NCBI RefSeq assembly: GCF_019112545.1
Contig: NW_025064882.1
Location: 1,967,314-2,031,313, forward strand
DNA length: 64,000 nucleotides
DNA from: Guyanagaster necrorhizus
Lineage: Eukaryota; Basidiomycota; Agaricomycetes; Agaricales; Physalacriaceae
Direction: 5' to 3'
A program made the position numbers and the translations under genes. The notes under the pieces were generated by a model. The model had not been told where the DNA came from. It worked only from the letters and a program-made list of their open reading frames with translations, and made no database searches. This document shows, piece after piece, positions 9,812 through 22,404 of the stretch. Within the stretch, counting starts at the first letter, position 1. The number at the start of each line of letters is the position of its first letter.

Positions 9812-12800
9812 TCGAGAAGCAACGATGAATTGGCTGATAATGATGTGCCGATGATCAAATTGATCGAGCACCGCTGAGACGAAAGAAGGGAGGAGGCAAA
9901 TAGCGACGGGGGAAGGGTCTGAACCTCGCCAGAAGATGTCTCGTCTTGGCTGAGTATTTTCAAGCGCGCTCCCGCTGTGGGACAAGAGGCTGTTGTTATG
10001 TTGGCGCTGTTACATATTCAATCCTTTCGCCTACACAGAGTAGCCAGGCATGCAGCACTGCCGAAATGAGTAGACCAGGGGCGGGCGAGGTTCCGAAAGG
10101 TATTCAGCAATTGGAGAATTGAGGCCTAGAAGAGCGGGCTTGAAGGTGAGGCCCGAACAGATGATCATTACCTCAGGTTAGCCTGCTAGGGAAAAAGGAA
10201 TAGTGGCATGATATGATATAACATAACTGTACTATCTTTGCTGCGACCGTATGTCGGTTCATATAAGCAGTTCATATATAAAATGATTAGGTTGTGGGTG
10301 AGAGCCTGTTTGCGTCACTTGAAAGGCTTCTTTGATTTGCGTCGGGAGACCAAAGAGGACCAGAGTGCTTCGGAAGTAGTAGTCACTGAGAATACATGCG
10401 CGCAACGCAAGGAATATGTTCTGATTGATTCCCGCGGTAGCCACAGAAAAGCACCGAGATTGACATTAATCTCATAACAGTTCTTGTACTCTATTTGCCC
10501 TACAGAACGATTCAAATGGCTTGTGTTATCTCCTGGCGGGAACTTACTCACTTCTTTGTTTGAACCTTCTCTGAACCAGAGGGAAAAGAAGTAGGTTCTA
10601 TCTGAAACATAACATCTCCTTAAGCCGTTCTGAACCGCGGTCCCGCTCCAGGCGGGTCCCGCCCTTAGGCTAATTGGACTCGGCGTAGATGCATGTCGCA
10701 CCGACGTGCAGACAAGCTGCCCACTCGGAGGTCGAAGTATCATGGATAAGCGTTCGGACGCTTCGGCTGCCGGCTAGCAGAATGTTAAGGGCTGAGGCGC
10801 TAACTGACCCGGTGTGTTATCAAGCATTGACTCAAGCGAAAACACTTGTTCAACGGGCTCTACGACGTAGACGTTATAGTCCAAAATCAAGGCAGTGTGC
10901 ATTGGTAATCTAAAAGAGAACTGATCAAATTAGATGAATATTACAAACAAGAAGCAGACCCACGACAGACTCCCCCGACGGAACCTACATGCATTATCCA
11001 GGCATTTGTATAAATGTGTGCTGAGATGAGGCGAGATATACCGCTTCGTAAAGATTTGTGTAGTGGATGCCGGCAAAGGAGTGGCGTTGAGATGTGTTGG
11101 ATTATACATGTTCCCACCAAAAGGATTGGATTTGGTTGTCGCGCGTGCATTGGATATAAAAGCTTTCGTGGAAGAGAAATCAGAGAAATGTGTCTCGACT
11201 TCTTTTCCCATGCCTCCAGATAAGAAGTTTCGTCTAAAAGAATTTCCTGGGGTCCTTTCCAAGTGGTCAAGGTGATTCACAACTCTTTGGGCGATGCCGT
11301 ATGAGGCGCTGCGGCTATGCTGCTCATCGTTCTCCAAAGTTCCATCATCCTGCGGTATTTACTGGCCTCCATTATGAGAAGGTGGACATCTTCGATTTGG
11401 AAAATAATGTGAAGCTCAGTCAAAGACGCATCTCCTTGCATGTTGCCCAGAGCGCGCGCTAACCATTCTAAGTCCGTGAAGACGTAGAATGCAGTCCATT
11501 GGCATCGATGTGAACTCGAAGAGTGACCTATTGATTGTCGCACAGGGCAGACCGGCTCATTCCGAGCCAAGTTGGAAGCCGGACTCCTCCGGGCCGAGTC
11601 AGACGCTGCATCTTTCATCTTTTATGATTTTGATCATCTTGGAACCGGCACCAGTTAGTAGGGTCAGGTTCAAATGCTGGCTGATACAGGAATGCGACAC
11701 TTGAAGTCGAACTGGCGATTGGAACAGAAAACTGGAGACATCAAGAACTTCCCCGGGCCGCTGCTTGCTCTGGTACTATACGGGCGCTGAATATGAATAC
11801 CGACAATGATGTCGCTACCAGCGTTTCTGAGGTAACTCAACTGTGTACTACTTTTCAGATGTTGTTTTTTTCATTCTTGATGCATCCTCGCACTGTAGGC
11901 CAAGGGGTCCCAACATCTTCCTCTGCGCGCTAATTTGTCATGATTGCTCTAGCTCGCATCCTAGTTGTCAAGTTTCAGGCTGATCTTTTCTACCAGCATT
12001 TTTAAAACAAATTTCTATAGCCTCCTTCTAGCCGCCTTGATAGAGTCGCTTTAGATGCTGTTAATGGATGTTTCCAGTGGCCTTACTGCCTCGCCCATGT
12101 GCACGCTCATCCGTCAGCCCTATTCTTCAACCGGCGCCCGGGTCTCCCGAGTAAATGGTCGGTACTCAGCAAGTCAGTGGATAATTCGATTCAACAAACT
12201 ATTAATGACGAGAAGTAAAACCATCTTGTTTAGATTTCTCATAGCTGGCTGGTTGAAAAGTTCATTCTTTACTGACATTATACACAGAGGACTCTTATGC
12301 GGTTTTTCCGGCTTCCCCAGTTAGGGCACCTGGAATTTGTAGACTGGTAATTGTGGCTCAAGATCCGCGTCGTTCATCACCCTGGCACATTTGATCAAGA
12401 ACTACGTCAGTCTCGCGCCTTACTTGTCGTGTTTAGGCGTAATAATTCAAGTCGGAAGAAACATGGGCCACCGGTACCGGGCCGTACTGACTCGTATGGA
12501 CTTCGTAGAGACCCAGTGTACGTGCATAATCTATTTAAGGTTGACAATTCGTTACTCATCGACCGCTGAGAAGCGTTTCACCTTTACTCTGCTATATTTA
12601 ACGACTCATTCCGTGTCATTCATAGCACTTGACAGCCCTATAAATATGGCCAGAGTCTATTCCGAGTCAAGGCATGATACAACCAAGAATACTGGTAGAC
12701 TCCCGAAACGCCCGAAACGATGCGCGCTCTCGGTTACATGACTTCATGGTTGTGGAGCTAAAATTCGCAAACGAGGTTCGAACCCACAACAATTGATTAT

Positions 12801-13312
12801 CACAACATCCGGGCTTATTGTTATTCTCATCGGTCGTCAGTTGCTGAGTTGAGATGTGTACTTCTGATGTCAGGAAGGTCATCGATAACAATATTGGGTC
12901 AGATTTCCAAGAATCTTGAACGTTAGATGCAAGAGGTAAGGATACTAGGCGGAAATTTTCATGGGTAGTTAAGTCAGGCTTCGAATTTCAACAGGAAAAG
13001 TGTGGAGAGGTTCTTCTCTGTTACGTTTCGCCAAGGGCGATCAGGAATCCAGGAATATAGTTTCCGCTGGTGTACCTTGGTGCGTCACTAGTTGTAAAAG
13101 CTTCGGAGTTACTAGACTGCGTTCATTTTTGTATATAAGGCAAGATACCTTGAGATGGCTTCTTTCTTTCGTTCACAGTCGTCATCTCCTTACGGTGATT
13201 CGATCTATCCGTTGACGCCAGTCCGATTCCCCACAGGCTTTCCGATTTGAAGCTTGCTTACGTCCCGATTTATATTACCTATCTCTATTGGTATCTATCT
13301 TGAAGACCCGTC
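9812..13312. other. 3.5-kb stretch with no gene I can support
   Basis: Only short frames are open on either strand. None shows a domain or a convincing chain of spliced exons. One minus-strand piece (11277-11618) is listed separately as a possible relic. The last few hundred bases should hold the promoter of the sugar transporter. Non-coding RNA or a fast-evolving intron-rich gene cannot be excluded by eye. Confidence 0.4.
11277..11618 (-). pseudogene. Possible relic of an F-box/LRR-like protein C-terminus
   Basis: The 113-codon frame has the pattern DLEWLARALGNM..LTELHIIF..MMELWRTM. It reminds me of the tail of the expanded F-box/LRR families of mushrooms, where a W-x-x-L-x-x-L block precedes a hydrophobic strand. 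No F-box or upstream exon can be joined to it. Chance is a real alternative. Confidence 0.2.
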
Positions 13313-15456
13313 ATGACTGACTCTCCTCCGTCTGAGAAGTATGAAGCAAAAGTCTCTGCGGAGAGCGTTCGCGCTACTGTCAAGGATGGTATACCCCATT
13401 ACATGGGACTTGCTGGGGACAGGCTTCTCTCCGCTATCACCATAACTGCTACTCTTGGTGAGAAAGTTCCTCTCAGCATTGCAAGCGGCGGCATCTGACT
13501 TGTTCTAGGATTCCTGCTGTTTGGTTATGACCAGGGCGTCGTGCGTCTTCTTGTCTTGTGATCCATCTTCTTCTGATGAACTTACGATGCGCAGATGTCG
13601 GGCATTATCTCTGCCCCTCAATTCTATCGAGTATTTCCGGATCTCAATCCGGACAATGTTGGAAGCAAACATTCGTCCACGATGCAGGCTTTCTATACTG
13701 CTATCTACGAAGTTGGATGCCTTACGGGAGCAATCTTCGCCCTAATGTACGGCAACAAACTGGGGCGCAGAAAGATCATCATGATTGGTGAATTTGCATA
13801 CTTTCACGTTCTATCAGTCGTATTCATTAACGGGGTTCCGGCAGGCGCTTTCTGGGTCTCCATCGGAGCTCTTATTCAGATCACTTCTATGCCTGGGTAC
13901 GCTGTTGATGATCTCTGTTGCTTCCTATGGATTAGGACTTACGTTTCTCCATATCTGATGTTCAGGCATAAAGCCGGACATCAATTTGTGATTGGACGTG
14001 TCGTCACGGGATTCGGAAACGGTCTTAATACCGCAACGATCCCCAGTTGGCAGGCAGAGTGCTCGAAGGCTCACAACCGAGGTCTTCATATTTGCATTGA
14101 AGCGAGTATGATCGCCATGGGCACTGGTATCCCGGCTTTTCAGTCTAGTTATTTTATTGGAAACTGATTGTACATATAGTCATTGCGTATTGGATCGATT
14201 TTGGATTGTCCTACATTGATACATCCCTCTCGTGGCGTCTCCCTATCGGTCTTCAGATCATATTTGCAGTGCTTCTTGTCCTGGGTATCTCCCAGCTACC
14301 CGAGTCTCCGCGTTACCTGTTGTCCACGGGCCAAACCGTCGAGGGAGAACACGTCGTCGCGGCCCTGAGTGCCGAACGCACCGATTCAGAGGCTACCCAG
14401 CAGCAGAAACGCATCATTGTTGAAGCCCTTGAGTCTGTTGGAGAACTCCAAATTAAGCACGTCTTCACCGGCGGCCCTTCACAGCACTTCAGGCGTACGC
14501 TCATCGGAGCTTCCAGCCAGCTTTTTCAGCAAATTGGTGGATGTAATGCCATCATTTACTTCGCGTGCGTCTTGTCAATGATCTGATATATTCCGATGAT
14601 GTTCACGCGCTTGCCGTTAGCCCGGTCATTTTCCAAACGTACATTGGTCTCGAGCGAAGGCTTGCACTCATCCTGGGAGGGGTCAACTCTACAGTTTATG
14701 CTCTCTCTGCCTTTGGTTCATACCCCATGATTGAACGCCTCGGTCGTCGTAAAATGTTTATGTGGGGTACTGCTGGTCAAGCGCTGTCTATGGTGGGTGG
14801 CGGCCTGTGGTGTTATGGCGAGATTCTCAATGCTTCGTTTAGTTCCTCGCATGCTTTTGTCTCATCCCCTACAATGTGGAAGGTGACAAAGAAAATACTG
14901 CCACGTACGGCGCCGTTGTAGCGCTCTTCCTCTTCCTTATGGCCTTCGGATGGTGCGGTGTTCCGCAATTTTCAGACTGGTGTCATCTTTTAATATTTGT
15001 TATAGCACATGGCTCGAATTGCCTTGGCTTCTGCCGGCTGAAATTAATCCCAATGCTATCCGTACGAACGCTAATGCGATTTCTACCATGACAAACTGGT
15101 TATGGAACTTTGCCGTCGTTATGTGGACCCCTCCCATGCTCGATAGCTTTGGTGGTTTCGGCACCTTCCTCTTCTTCGGCATCGTCAACCTTTGCTTCTT
15201 CCCTTTCATTTGGCTCTTCTATGTCGAGACAAAGGGACGCACGCTGGAAGAGATAGACATTGTCTTTGCCAAAGCGTACATAAAGGGCGAGTGGTACGTC
15301 AAGGTTGGTAACGACCTACCCCGGCTCACTACCGATGAGATCGAGAAAGAGGCAGTCAGATGGGGCCTTACAGGTGATGAGGAGCACCGTACTGGATCGG
15401 TAGCGCCATCCGTGTGGGAGGATCAGGGCGTCAGCGAAAAGCCACAGCGTCCTTAG
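13313..15456 (+). CDS. MFS sugar transporter (sugar porter family)
   Basis: Nine exons: 13313-13457, 13509-13540, 13595-13787, 13845-13896, 13966-14126, 14180-14564, 14621-14792, 14843-14952, 15006-15456. They join into 566 residues. Sugar-porter marks: GYDQGVMSG in helix 1, YGNKLGRRK after helix 2, the central PESPRYL at about residue 235, ERLGRRKMF in the second half, and VETKGRTLEEID after the last helix. About 12 membrane helices are expected. It should import a hexose, disaccharide or related compound by proton symport at the plasma membrane; the exact sugar cannot be read from sequence. Several exons are short and one intron is 69 bp. The last-but-one junction uses donor GTGCGG at 14953, which is the only one that keeps the frame into TWLELPWLLPAEIN. 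Confidence 0.9.
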
Positions 15457-15726
15457 ATTCTATCGGCTAACGCTGACTGGTTTATGCCAGCACTTAGTTG
15501 GACTTGCATGTACCACATTGCCTTTCAAGTGGCAGGATGCCCCAGGTATGTGCTTCCGTTGTCAGTGTAAATTGTATGCTTCTATGCTGTAGCTAGTATA
15601 AACTGTAATTTATCCTACAGCAACGACACTTTTTATGATGCACACTTCTCTTGTGGCTGTGGGATGATGTAAGGTTGATACTTCTCCACCGACCACCACC
15701 TCTAAGGTGCCCTGCGTTTCTAACTG

Positions 15727-16479
15727 ATGAATAAATTGAAGCGAGCTTTACCAAGCTCGCCTACGAAGACTTCATCCTTTAGTGCCGTACAGGTTGTTGG
15801 TACCAGTGTTTCCACCAAATTGTCGCTTGACCACAGTAGGACATTACCAGCACCTCAAGACGATGTAACACCTCGAAGTCGCGTCGAGCAGTACTGGGCT
15901 GCTCGAGCGTTGACTGCGGAGGCCTTACTATCGGCACGAACAGAGCATCATCGGGAACTGCGTACACTTTCGTTCGGAGAAGAGCTGAAGCGTTCAGTGA
16001 GCATTGGTTGTTCACGGTTTCGGTGTCTCCTGAGTAGAATGTCGTTGGCAGCGAGAACGTAACACTCTCATAAAAGTAAATGAGGATAAAATCGCGAGAA
16101 TGGAGAAACTGACAGTGCGTCCTTACCTCATTCACGCGTCCGTTCCTGATCATGTATATTATAACAGTGGGTCCTACTCGGCGTCATAGTATTTCTTGCA
16201 ATACTAATCGTCTACGTGTCCCATTTGAATCAGCGTCGTGTACAACGTACACAACACTGGCGCTTACCCGCTCATTTCACAATACCTATATTATCCCCTT
16301 TCACGTCGGTGGTAGGTTGACATCTTTTCCGTGTGTCACCCAGTTAAACTCTTTATCAGGTCGAGCATGAGGTGTCTGTTATTGGCACGAAGACTATTAC
16401 TTTTTCTATCACCGTCATCGCTTGCTTTGCATATTTTGTATATCGACATTGGCTCGTATCACGTATTCGCAAAGAATAA
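15727..16479 (+). CDS. Small membrane protein with coiled coil and two helices; function unknown
   Basis: Four exons, 15727-15996, 16052-16114, 16168-16311 and 16360-16479, join into a closed 198-residue frame; single reading frames show only the first exon. Residues 1-50 are Ser/Thr-rich. Residues 50-110 form a charged helix (QYWAARALTAEALL.. then RERNTLIKVNEDKIARMEKL) likely to be a coiled coil. Two hydrophobic segments follow, about residues 112-131 (WVLLGVIVFLAILIVYV) and 170-188 (TFSITVIACFAYFVY), and the protein ends in a short basic tail. The hairpin topology would put both ends on the same side, probably the cytosol. All three introns are 48-55 bp with GT..AG ends. I do not recognise the family. 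Confidence 0.72.
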
Positions 16480-17451
16480 GTCTAGGATGGACCTGGACGG
16501 TGAATCTCTTGTAAAGCATTATACCGTTGATACCAACAGACTTTCTCTGCTGATACAGCCGTTGGAATGAACTTGTGACATTCTTAAAGCTGATGTACAG
16601 TTGCCATAACGTTTTGAGCAAGGCAGGATTTTGATGTATTCACTCGTGTATAAGACACGGGCCCGCTGGTGGACGTATCACCAACAAGAGATGCATTAAA
16701 GCCTTCTGTGGCATCAGGTAACCTACCAAGAATCGGCATCTCACAACTAACTTTCATTTAGCCGTGGATGGGTGGCCAGTGACCATCATCTCCGTTGTGC
16801 CGTGTTACATATGACAGTTCGCTTGTTCCCCGATTCTTTCCAAAGAACGAGGAAACGACGTTGTAGATAATATTTTCTCGTTGACAGCAGTTTGAATGGC
16901 AAGAGCACATGTCACTCTAGCCACCGAGCGAGCTAAGGTGTATTTTAATTCTATTTGAGTAAAATGGATACAGTTCACCCTTTCTTTGTACAAAGGGAAA
17001 GAATCGGCTGCCACTACTAGATTCAACCCTGGTCGCACCGCAGCTACCTCGCAGCTCCAAAGTGCCTCGCAGGGCCTGCAACACCCAATTTCATCTGTGA
17101 TGACTACGGGTTCGAGGCCGACGCCGAAGGCAGTAGTAGAACACCGATAAGTCGGAGGTCGACTTGCCTTCCTCTCACTCGATCTCTGTCAATCAACAAC
17201 ATACACCTATTCTCTTCGGGTGATGCAGAATGTTGTATGGCATTCTCTGCCAACAAATGGCTAGAAATCACCATGAATCGACATGTCTTCTCCGACCATA
17301 ACTGCGCAGTCGTATTTATAGAATTTGGGAAATGTTCAGGCATCACAGCGGCTTTTTTGGGATGACTGCGCGGGGAGGGTAATGATGACTTTTAATTTTC
17401 CTCTCGTCTCTCTTCCACCATCCTTTCATACACGCATCTTTTTCTCGAATC
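16480..17451. other. Intergenic region
   Basis: 972 bp with no supported gene. The minus-strand frame at 17104-17346 has no recognisable feature. The last part, rich in C/T (CCTCTCGTCTCTCTTCC at 17399 onward), looks like a pyrimidine-rich core promoter for the Kre6/Skn1 gene. Confidence 0.4.
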
Positions 17452-19996
17452 ATGGCACGGAGTGGTCATTTCGATTCATCTACTATAAGTCTTTTGGCCA
17501 ATAACTCATCACAGGGGCTGCGTAGTCGGGATTCAGAATGGGTACAACCTTCCTTGCTTCACTTACAGGTTACTCACAAGCTTTCTAGGCAGATAATCCA
17601 TATCCCGTAGGGTCAACAGGCTCGAGGACACAGTCATTGTCTGGCAAAGTCCGTGCTGCTTTATAAATAATGATTATTCATTGATGGTCAATAGTTTTCG
17701 CTCGGTGCTGACCCTTCAACATGGGGCTCCAACCTGTCACCAAACTTTGCAGAGCCTGATGATGCACTCCACTTGCCCACAGTGCGCAACGGAAAGATGG
17801 TAGAAGATGCCGATCTTTCTTTCTCAAGCCGAGGGATTGCCAATGTAGGCTGCTTGACCATCCTTTGTTCCGGAATCCTTGCGTTATTGTGAGACTATGT
17901 TGCAGTTGACGTTATTAATCACTTATACTTCGCAGTGTCGGGTATCCCATCATGACGTATGTGCGAGACCAAAATACAACGACAACGACAACGACTACGG
18001 CTTTGGGGGTCAACTCTTCAGGCGAGGTCAGTAGAAGACAGCTTACGTTGGGACCTTCTGATGTCCTTGCTATTCAGGTTCCTGACATGGGGAACTTCGG
18101 CCTCATTGACGCGGATACCCCCGAAGATGCTTATACCTTCACTTCGTGGCGAGATGGATCTGAGTGGCAACTTGTCTTCTCAGATGAGTTCGAGACTGAG
18201 GGACGTACGTTCTATTCTGGCGATGATCCTTACTGGGAGGCAGTCGACCTACATTACTGGGTACGGTCCATCCGAATAGTACCTGATAATTTACTCACGG
18301 CTTCTCGCAGGAGACGAACAATATGGAATGGTATGATCCTGCAGCGATAACAACTGCTAATGGTTCCCTTGTAATCACTTTGTCCAAGAAAGAAACACAC
18401 GACTTGGATTATCAAGGAGGTAAACATGACCTCCCGCGACACGTACTTTAACTGATGTACGCCATGTAGGTATGGTGGCGACATGGTAACTTTCTGGCAG
18501 ATCTGTGCTATCTGTGTCACTGTATGATAAATTCTTTCCAGGAACAAATTCTGCTTCACTGGTGGTTATTTAGCTGCCTCTGTTCAGCTTCCTGGAATTA
18601 ACAATGTCCTTGGTTTGTGGCCCGCTGTGTGGTCCATGGGAAATCTGGGACGTGCAGGTTATGGCGCTTCGCTGGAAGGGATGGTATGCATGATATCATC
18701 TGCGTTGCATATGGATTAAATTCGCTTCTAGTGGCCTTACACGTACGATTCTTGCGACGTCGGAACGGCGCCTAACCAAACCATTGATGATGAACCCACG
18801 GCTGCGCTAACTAGCGGTTACTCAAGTTCGGATTACGCGCTCTCATATCTTCCCGGACAGCGTCTTTCACGGTGTACCTGCGATGGCGAGAGTCATCCAG
18901 GTCCTAAACATTCTGACGGCACATACGTCGGGCGCTCTGCCCCAGAAATCGATGTTTTCGAAGCACAGGTTACCGATGACGTTGGATATGTATCACAATC
19001 TGGGCAGTGGGCAGTGCGTTGACTTCCCGTGCTTCGTTAGCCGTTTTTGACCATTCTATGCCACAGCCATTCAACAAGGGATACGTCTGGGACAACAGTT
19101 CGGACAACTTGATCATTGCAGACAGCAGTATATCGTCATTGAACTCGTACATTGGTGGATCGTACCAACAAGCAACTTCAGTGGTTTCAGAGACAGCTCA
19201 GGAATGCTATCAATTACTGACCGGATGCTTTTCTACCTACGGTTTTGAGGTGACCTTCTTCGAAGCTTCGAGATGAAAGCTCGCTGACTTGGGGACATCC
19301 TTCTAGTACAAACCTGGTAAGTTGTTGACGTCCAGCTCTAAGGCCGCATGGTGAATTGACACACTGACACTACAATGTTCTCCAGGGTACGATTCTGACG
19401 ACGCTGTAAGATTTTGATTTTTAACACCGCGTCCTTATGTTCATGCTATCATTTCCGCAGTATATCACATGGGTGAACAACGGATCAGTGGCTTGGACCA
19501 TAAACGCCGCAGGCGTTGGGGCTGACTCGGATACCGAAATTTCCGCCCGACGTGTTCCAGGAGAACCGATGGTTCGTAAGAGGTTCTGTCGTGTGTCTGA
19601 TACGTTTCCTTACATGCTTTTGCGATGCAGTATATCTTGGCGAATCTTGGAATGTCGACGAACTTTGGGACTGTAGACTTGGAGCATCTCACCTTTCCTG
19701 CAATCATGCTTATAGATTGGATCCGCGTTTATCAGGTTTGTCGAAAGGTTTGTTGGGCATGTTCCGCATGTTTTCTTACGCTTGCTCAGGATCCGGATAA
19801 TATCAACATTGGCTGCGATCCGGAGGATTTTCCGACTGCTGATTATATCGCGACGTACGTTCACTTCTCTGCTTCCGAGATGCATACTGAAGCTATTTGA
19901 AGCTATTCGGGTGCATATACCAATCCTAATTATACAACATGGGTTGATGACTACGGCCAGACATTCCCTAAGAATTCACTGGTAGATAGCTGCTAG
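17452..19996 (+). CDS. KRE6/SKN1-type beta-1,6-glucan synthesis protein (GH16 fold)
   Basis: Fifteen exons: 17452-17541, 17589-17648, 17695-17888, 17936-18260, 18311-18419, 18470-18485, 18542-18683, 18732-19013, 19067-19249, 19307-19316, 19386-19405, 19461-19571, 19631-19735, 19790-19854, 19903-19996. The total is 601 residues with a closed frame. It is a type II membrane protein: disordered cytosolic N-terminus, one helix at about residues 100-122, a Thr run at about 129-137, then a luminal GH16-like domain. The catalytic-type motif EIDVFE has Glu at about 384 and 389. Typical SKN1 segments include [24 protein letters not shown] and [11 protein letters not shown]. Kre6/Skn1 act in ER/Golgi and at the plasma membrane in beta-1,6-glucan assembly. 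Exons of 10, 16 and 20 bp are unusually small. Confidence 0.93.
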
Positions 19997-20399
19997 ATGA
20001 TATATATTGGTTTTCCGTCGGGACAGTATATACAGTAACATTTTTCATTACAGTGTACTACTAGCGGTCAGGATTTTCTGTCTTATCACTGCTCTCACCT
20101 ACGCACTACTACGGACAGTCGTTAATCCTTTCTTTCTCATGTAGAGCAGCTTAACTGTTCAGACAACGCTAATATTTGTTGTCTTTGCTAGAGGAGTGAA
20201 AATTTGCGTTGTAGAGGATTGTCGATGTCCAAAGCTGCCGACTACTCCTTTAACTGAAAAATAATCAAAAAGTACCAAGTACATGTAATACACGTGGGCC
20301 ATTGATACGGCCGCACGTGCGAACTGTCTTGGAGTCGCTATCCACGACGAGTAAGCTCGGTTCTCTATTTTGTTCATTGTATGACCGCTAAGGCCAGAC
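19997..20399. other. Intergenic region
   Basis: 403 bp between two genes on the same strand; 3' UTR of the Kre6/Skn1 gene and promoter of the Tag1-like gene. Nothing else seen. Confidence 0.4.
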
Positions 20400-22302
20400 A
20401 TGAGCATCGACATCTCTGTCAATGGTCGTCCCATTGATAAGGGCAAAGGAAGGGCCGTGGATCCGCCCACCGAATGCACGCCTTTAATTCCACATCCCTC
20501 GAGCTCGCCATCTTCGTCGGTGACCGACATAGAGCTGTCGCATGTGCAGTCTCGACGAACGCTCTTGTATAAGTTGCTCTACGTTTTCTTTATCTCCCTG
20601 CTGCTTTGTACTATCGCTGTTGTCGGCCTCGCATTGCTCGCATGGTCTTACGCTGCACGGGCCTCAGACCTGTCTCCTGATGCAATCATCAACGACGGGC
20701 TAGTTTTCGAGGGACCAAGTCGCGTGGATGTACTCAATATGACCGATACGGGTGGAATATGGACTCGAATAGAGGGAAGAATAGGCTTGGACGCTGGCGG
20801 CATCACTGGTATGAACAGTGATGACCAGGATAATCTGATGCAGGACTTGTGGAAGTCATTAGGTAGATGGGGTATTCGGAAGTTGGACCGTGTCTCTGTC
20901 AGCATGTCCAGTGTACACGTCGTATCTGCGCAAGATGAACGACTGGCATCCCTCACCGTTCCTTCCCTGGAGATAGCCTTAACGCTTGACCCCCCTGCCG
21001 ACTTATCGTGGCTTCAACCCGTCTCCATGACTGTGTTCATTCAACCGACGACCGACGGTTCTGTCCTGAAATCCTTCGTACAAGAGGCGTGGAGAGAAGG
21101 CGCATTCACACTGAAAACAGATGTTGGAGAAGTTGCCGTTGAAGGGGGCGACTTGGGTGGTACCGGCTGGAGGCATAATCTTCGCAGTAAATTCACAGAT
21201 GTGAACACTGTCATAAAGTTGATAAGTGAGTTGGTGTATTTTGCTGTCTTCATTCCTTTTTCTGATGTGTTTGCTATAGTTCCTAGACTTCCTGGACTAC
21301 CTCAGCCTGGTCGAAATGTTCCATTTCCTCCCTTAGCAGATCTTATAACTCTTGAATCTTTTTCAGTAATGGCTGTCAATGACGAGTTGACTCTAGAAGC
21401 TAGTGCGACCATCATCGATCCGGCGCCTTTATCGTTCAATTTATCTTTGCCACCCCTACCATTCGTCGTATCTCTTCCTCCTGATGTTCCAATTGCCACT
21501 GTCATGACTAAGTCATTTACGACAACTCACCCAAATATTATCCTGCATATGACAGGATCAGTACTTCCCTTGCCATCTGGTTCTTCCTCCGTTCTCTCCA
21601 CTTTTCTGTCACGGTACCTCTCCGCACTGCCTAATCCCATATCTATTTCAACGCCTTTGGTTTCACATCTATCGGTGGAAGCCATATTTCCAGGACCTCA
21701 GCCCCAACCTAAGGTTTTGCGCAATGTCACTATTCATGACATGAAGATCAAGCCTAGGGGAAGTAATTTCCTTGCGAGTGGTACCGTCTTTGCACGCGTT
21801 GTCCTGCCGAAGGGCATGGACATTGAATTGGACGTAAGTCACGTCCTACCGGATGTGCTGGTGTTCGATGGCGAGCCGCCGCAGAGCAACACCGTCCTCC
21901 CCGACCCGCTACCGGAGCATGCATTTGCGCATATACAGCCCGACGAATGGCTGAGGTCGTGGTGTGCTCCGGCAGAAAGCGACGAAGACGGAGGTAGCGC
22001 TTTCGCCGTGAGCGCAAAGATGGAAGATGTTCCATTAGAGGTACTTCCTGGACGACAAAAGGCATTTAGCAATTTTGTCAGCAAGGTATTTATCTTTTTT
22101 TCTGGACGACACGAGTACTACTAGCTTGCTTTCATAGGTTATATTTGGCGCTGACGGCGCCTTGGCCGGACTTGTAGGAACCGTCGCTGTTCGCGTGGAT
22201 GTGCCGGGATTACCTTCAGAGGACGATAGCCTGCAACTGGATGGGCTACCTTTTCAGGGAAGTGTTCGTATTGGGAAGAAAAGCACGTTTTTCGTTGACT
22301 GA
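20400..22302 (+). CDS. Tag1-like single-pass vacuolar membrane protein (DUF3712-type)
   Basis: Exons 20400-21225, 21280-22085 and 22138-22302 give 598 residues. A cytosolic N-terminus of about 55 residues contains ECTPLIPH, which resembles an acidic/dileucine vacuole-sorting stretch. A strong membrane helix follows at about residues 57-83 (LLYVFFISLLLCTIAVVG..). The rest is a long beta-rich luminal region of lipid-binding-like repeats. Length and layout match the fungal family often annotated as 'pre-rRNA processing protein', which includes yeast Ylr173w/Tag1, a vacuolar protein involved in ending autophagy. That assignment rests on overall architecture, so it is tentative. The first intron is 54 bp without a stop; its GTGAGT donor and removal-neutral length make it easy to miss. 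Confidence 0.7.
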
Positions 22303-22404
22303 ATGGCTCCATTTCTTATGATTCGGACTGACTTTGTAACAATATCAGTACTATAACCACGCATTCCTGTATAGATACGCCATGTCATACATCAACTCTG
22401 CATT

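Noticed and set aside
12760..12800. GGTTCGAACC, a tRNA T-loop-like sequence
   Set aside because: The motif is a palindrome. On neither strand can I find a matching acceptor stem, D arm or anticodon arm at the right spacing.
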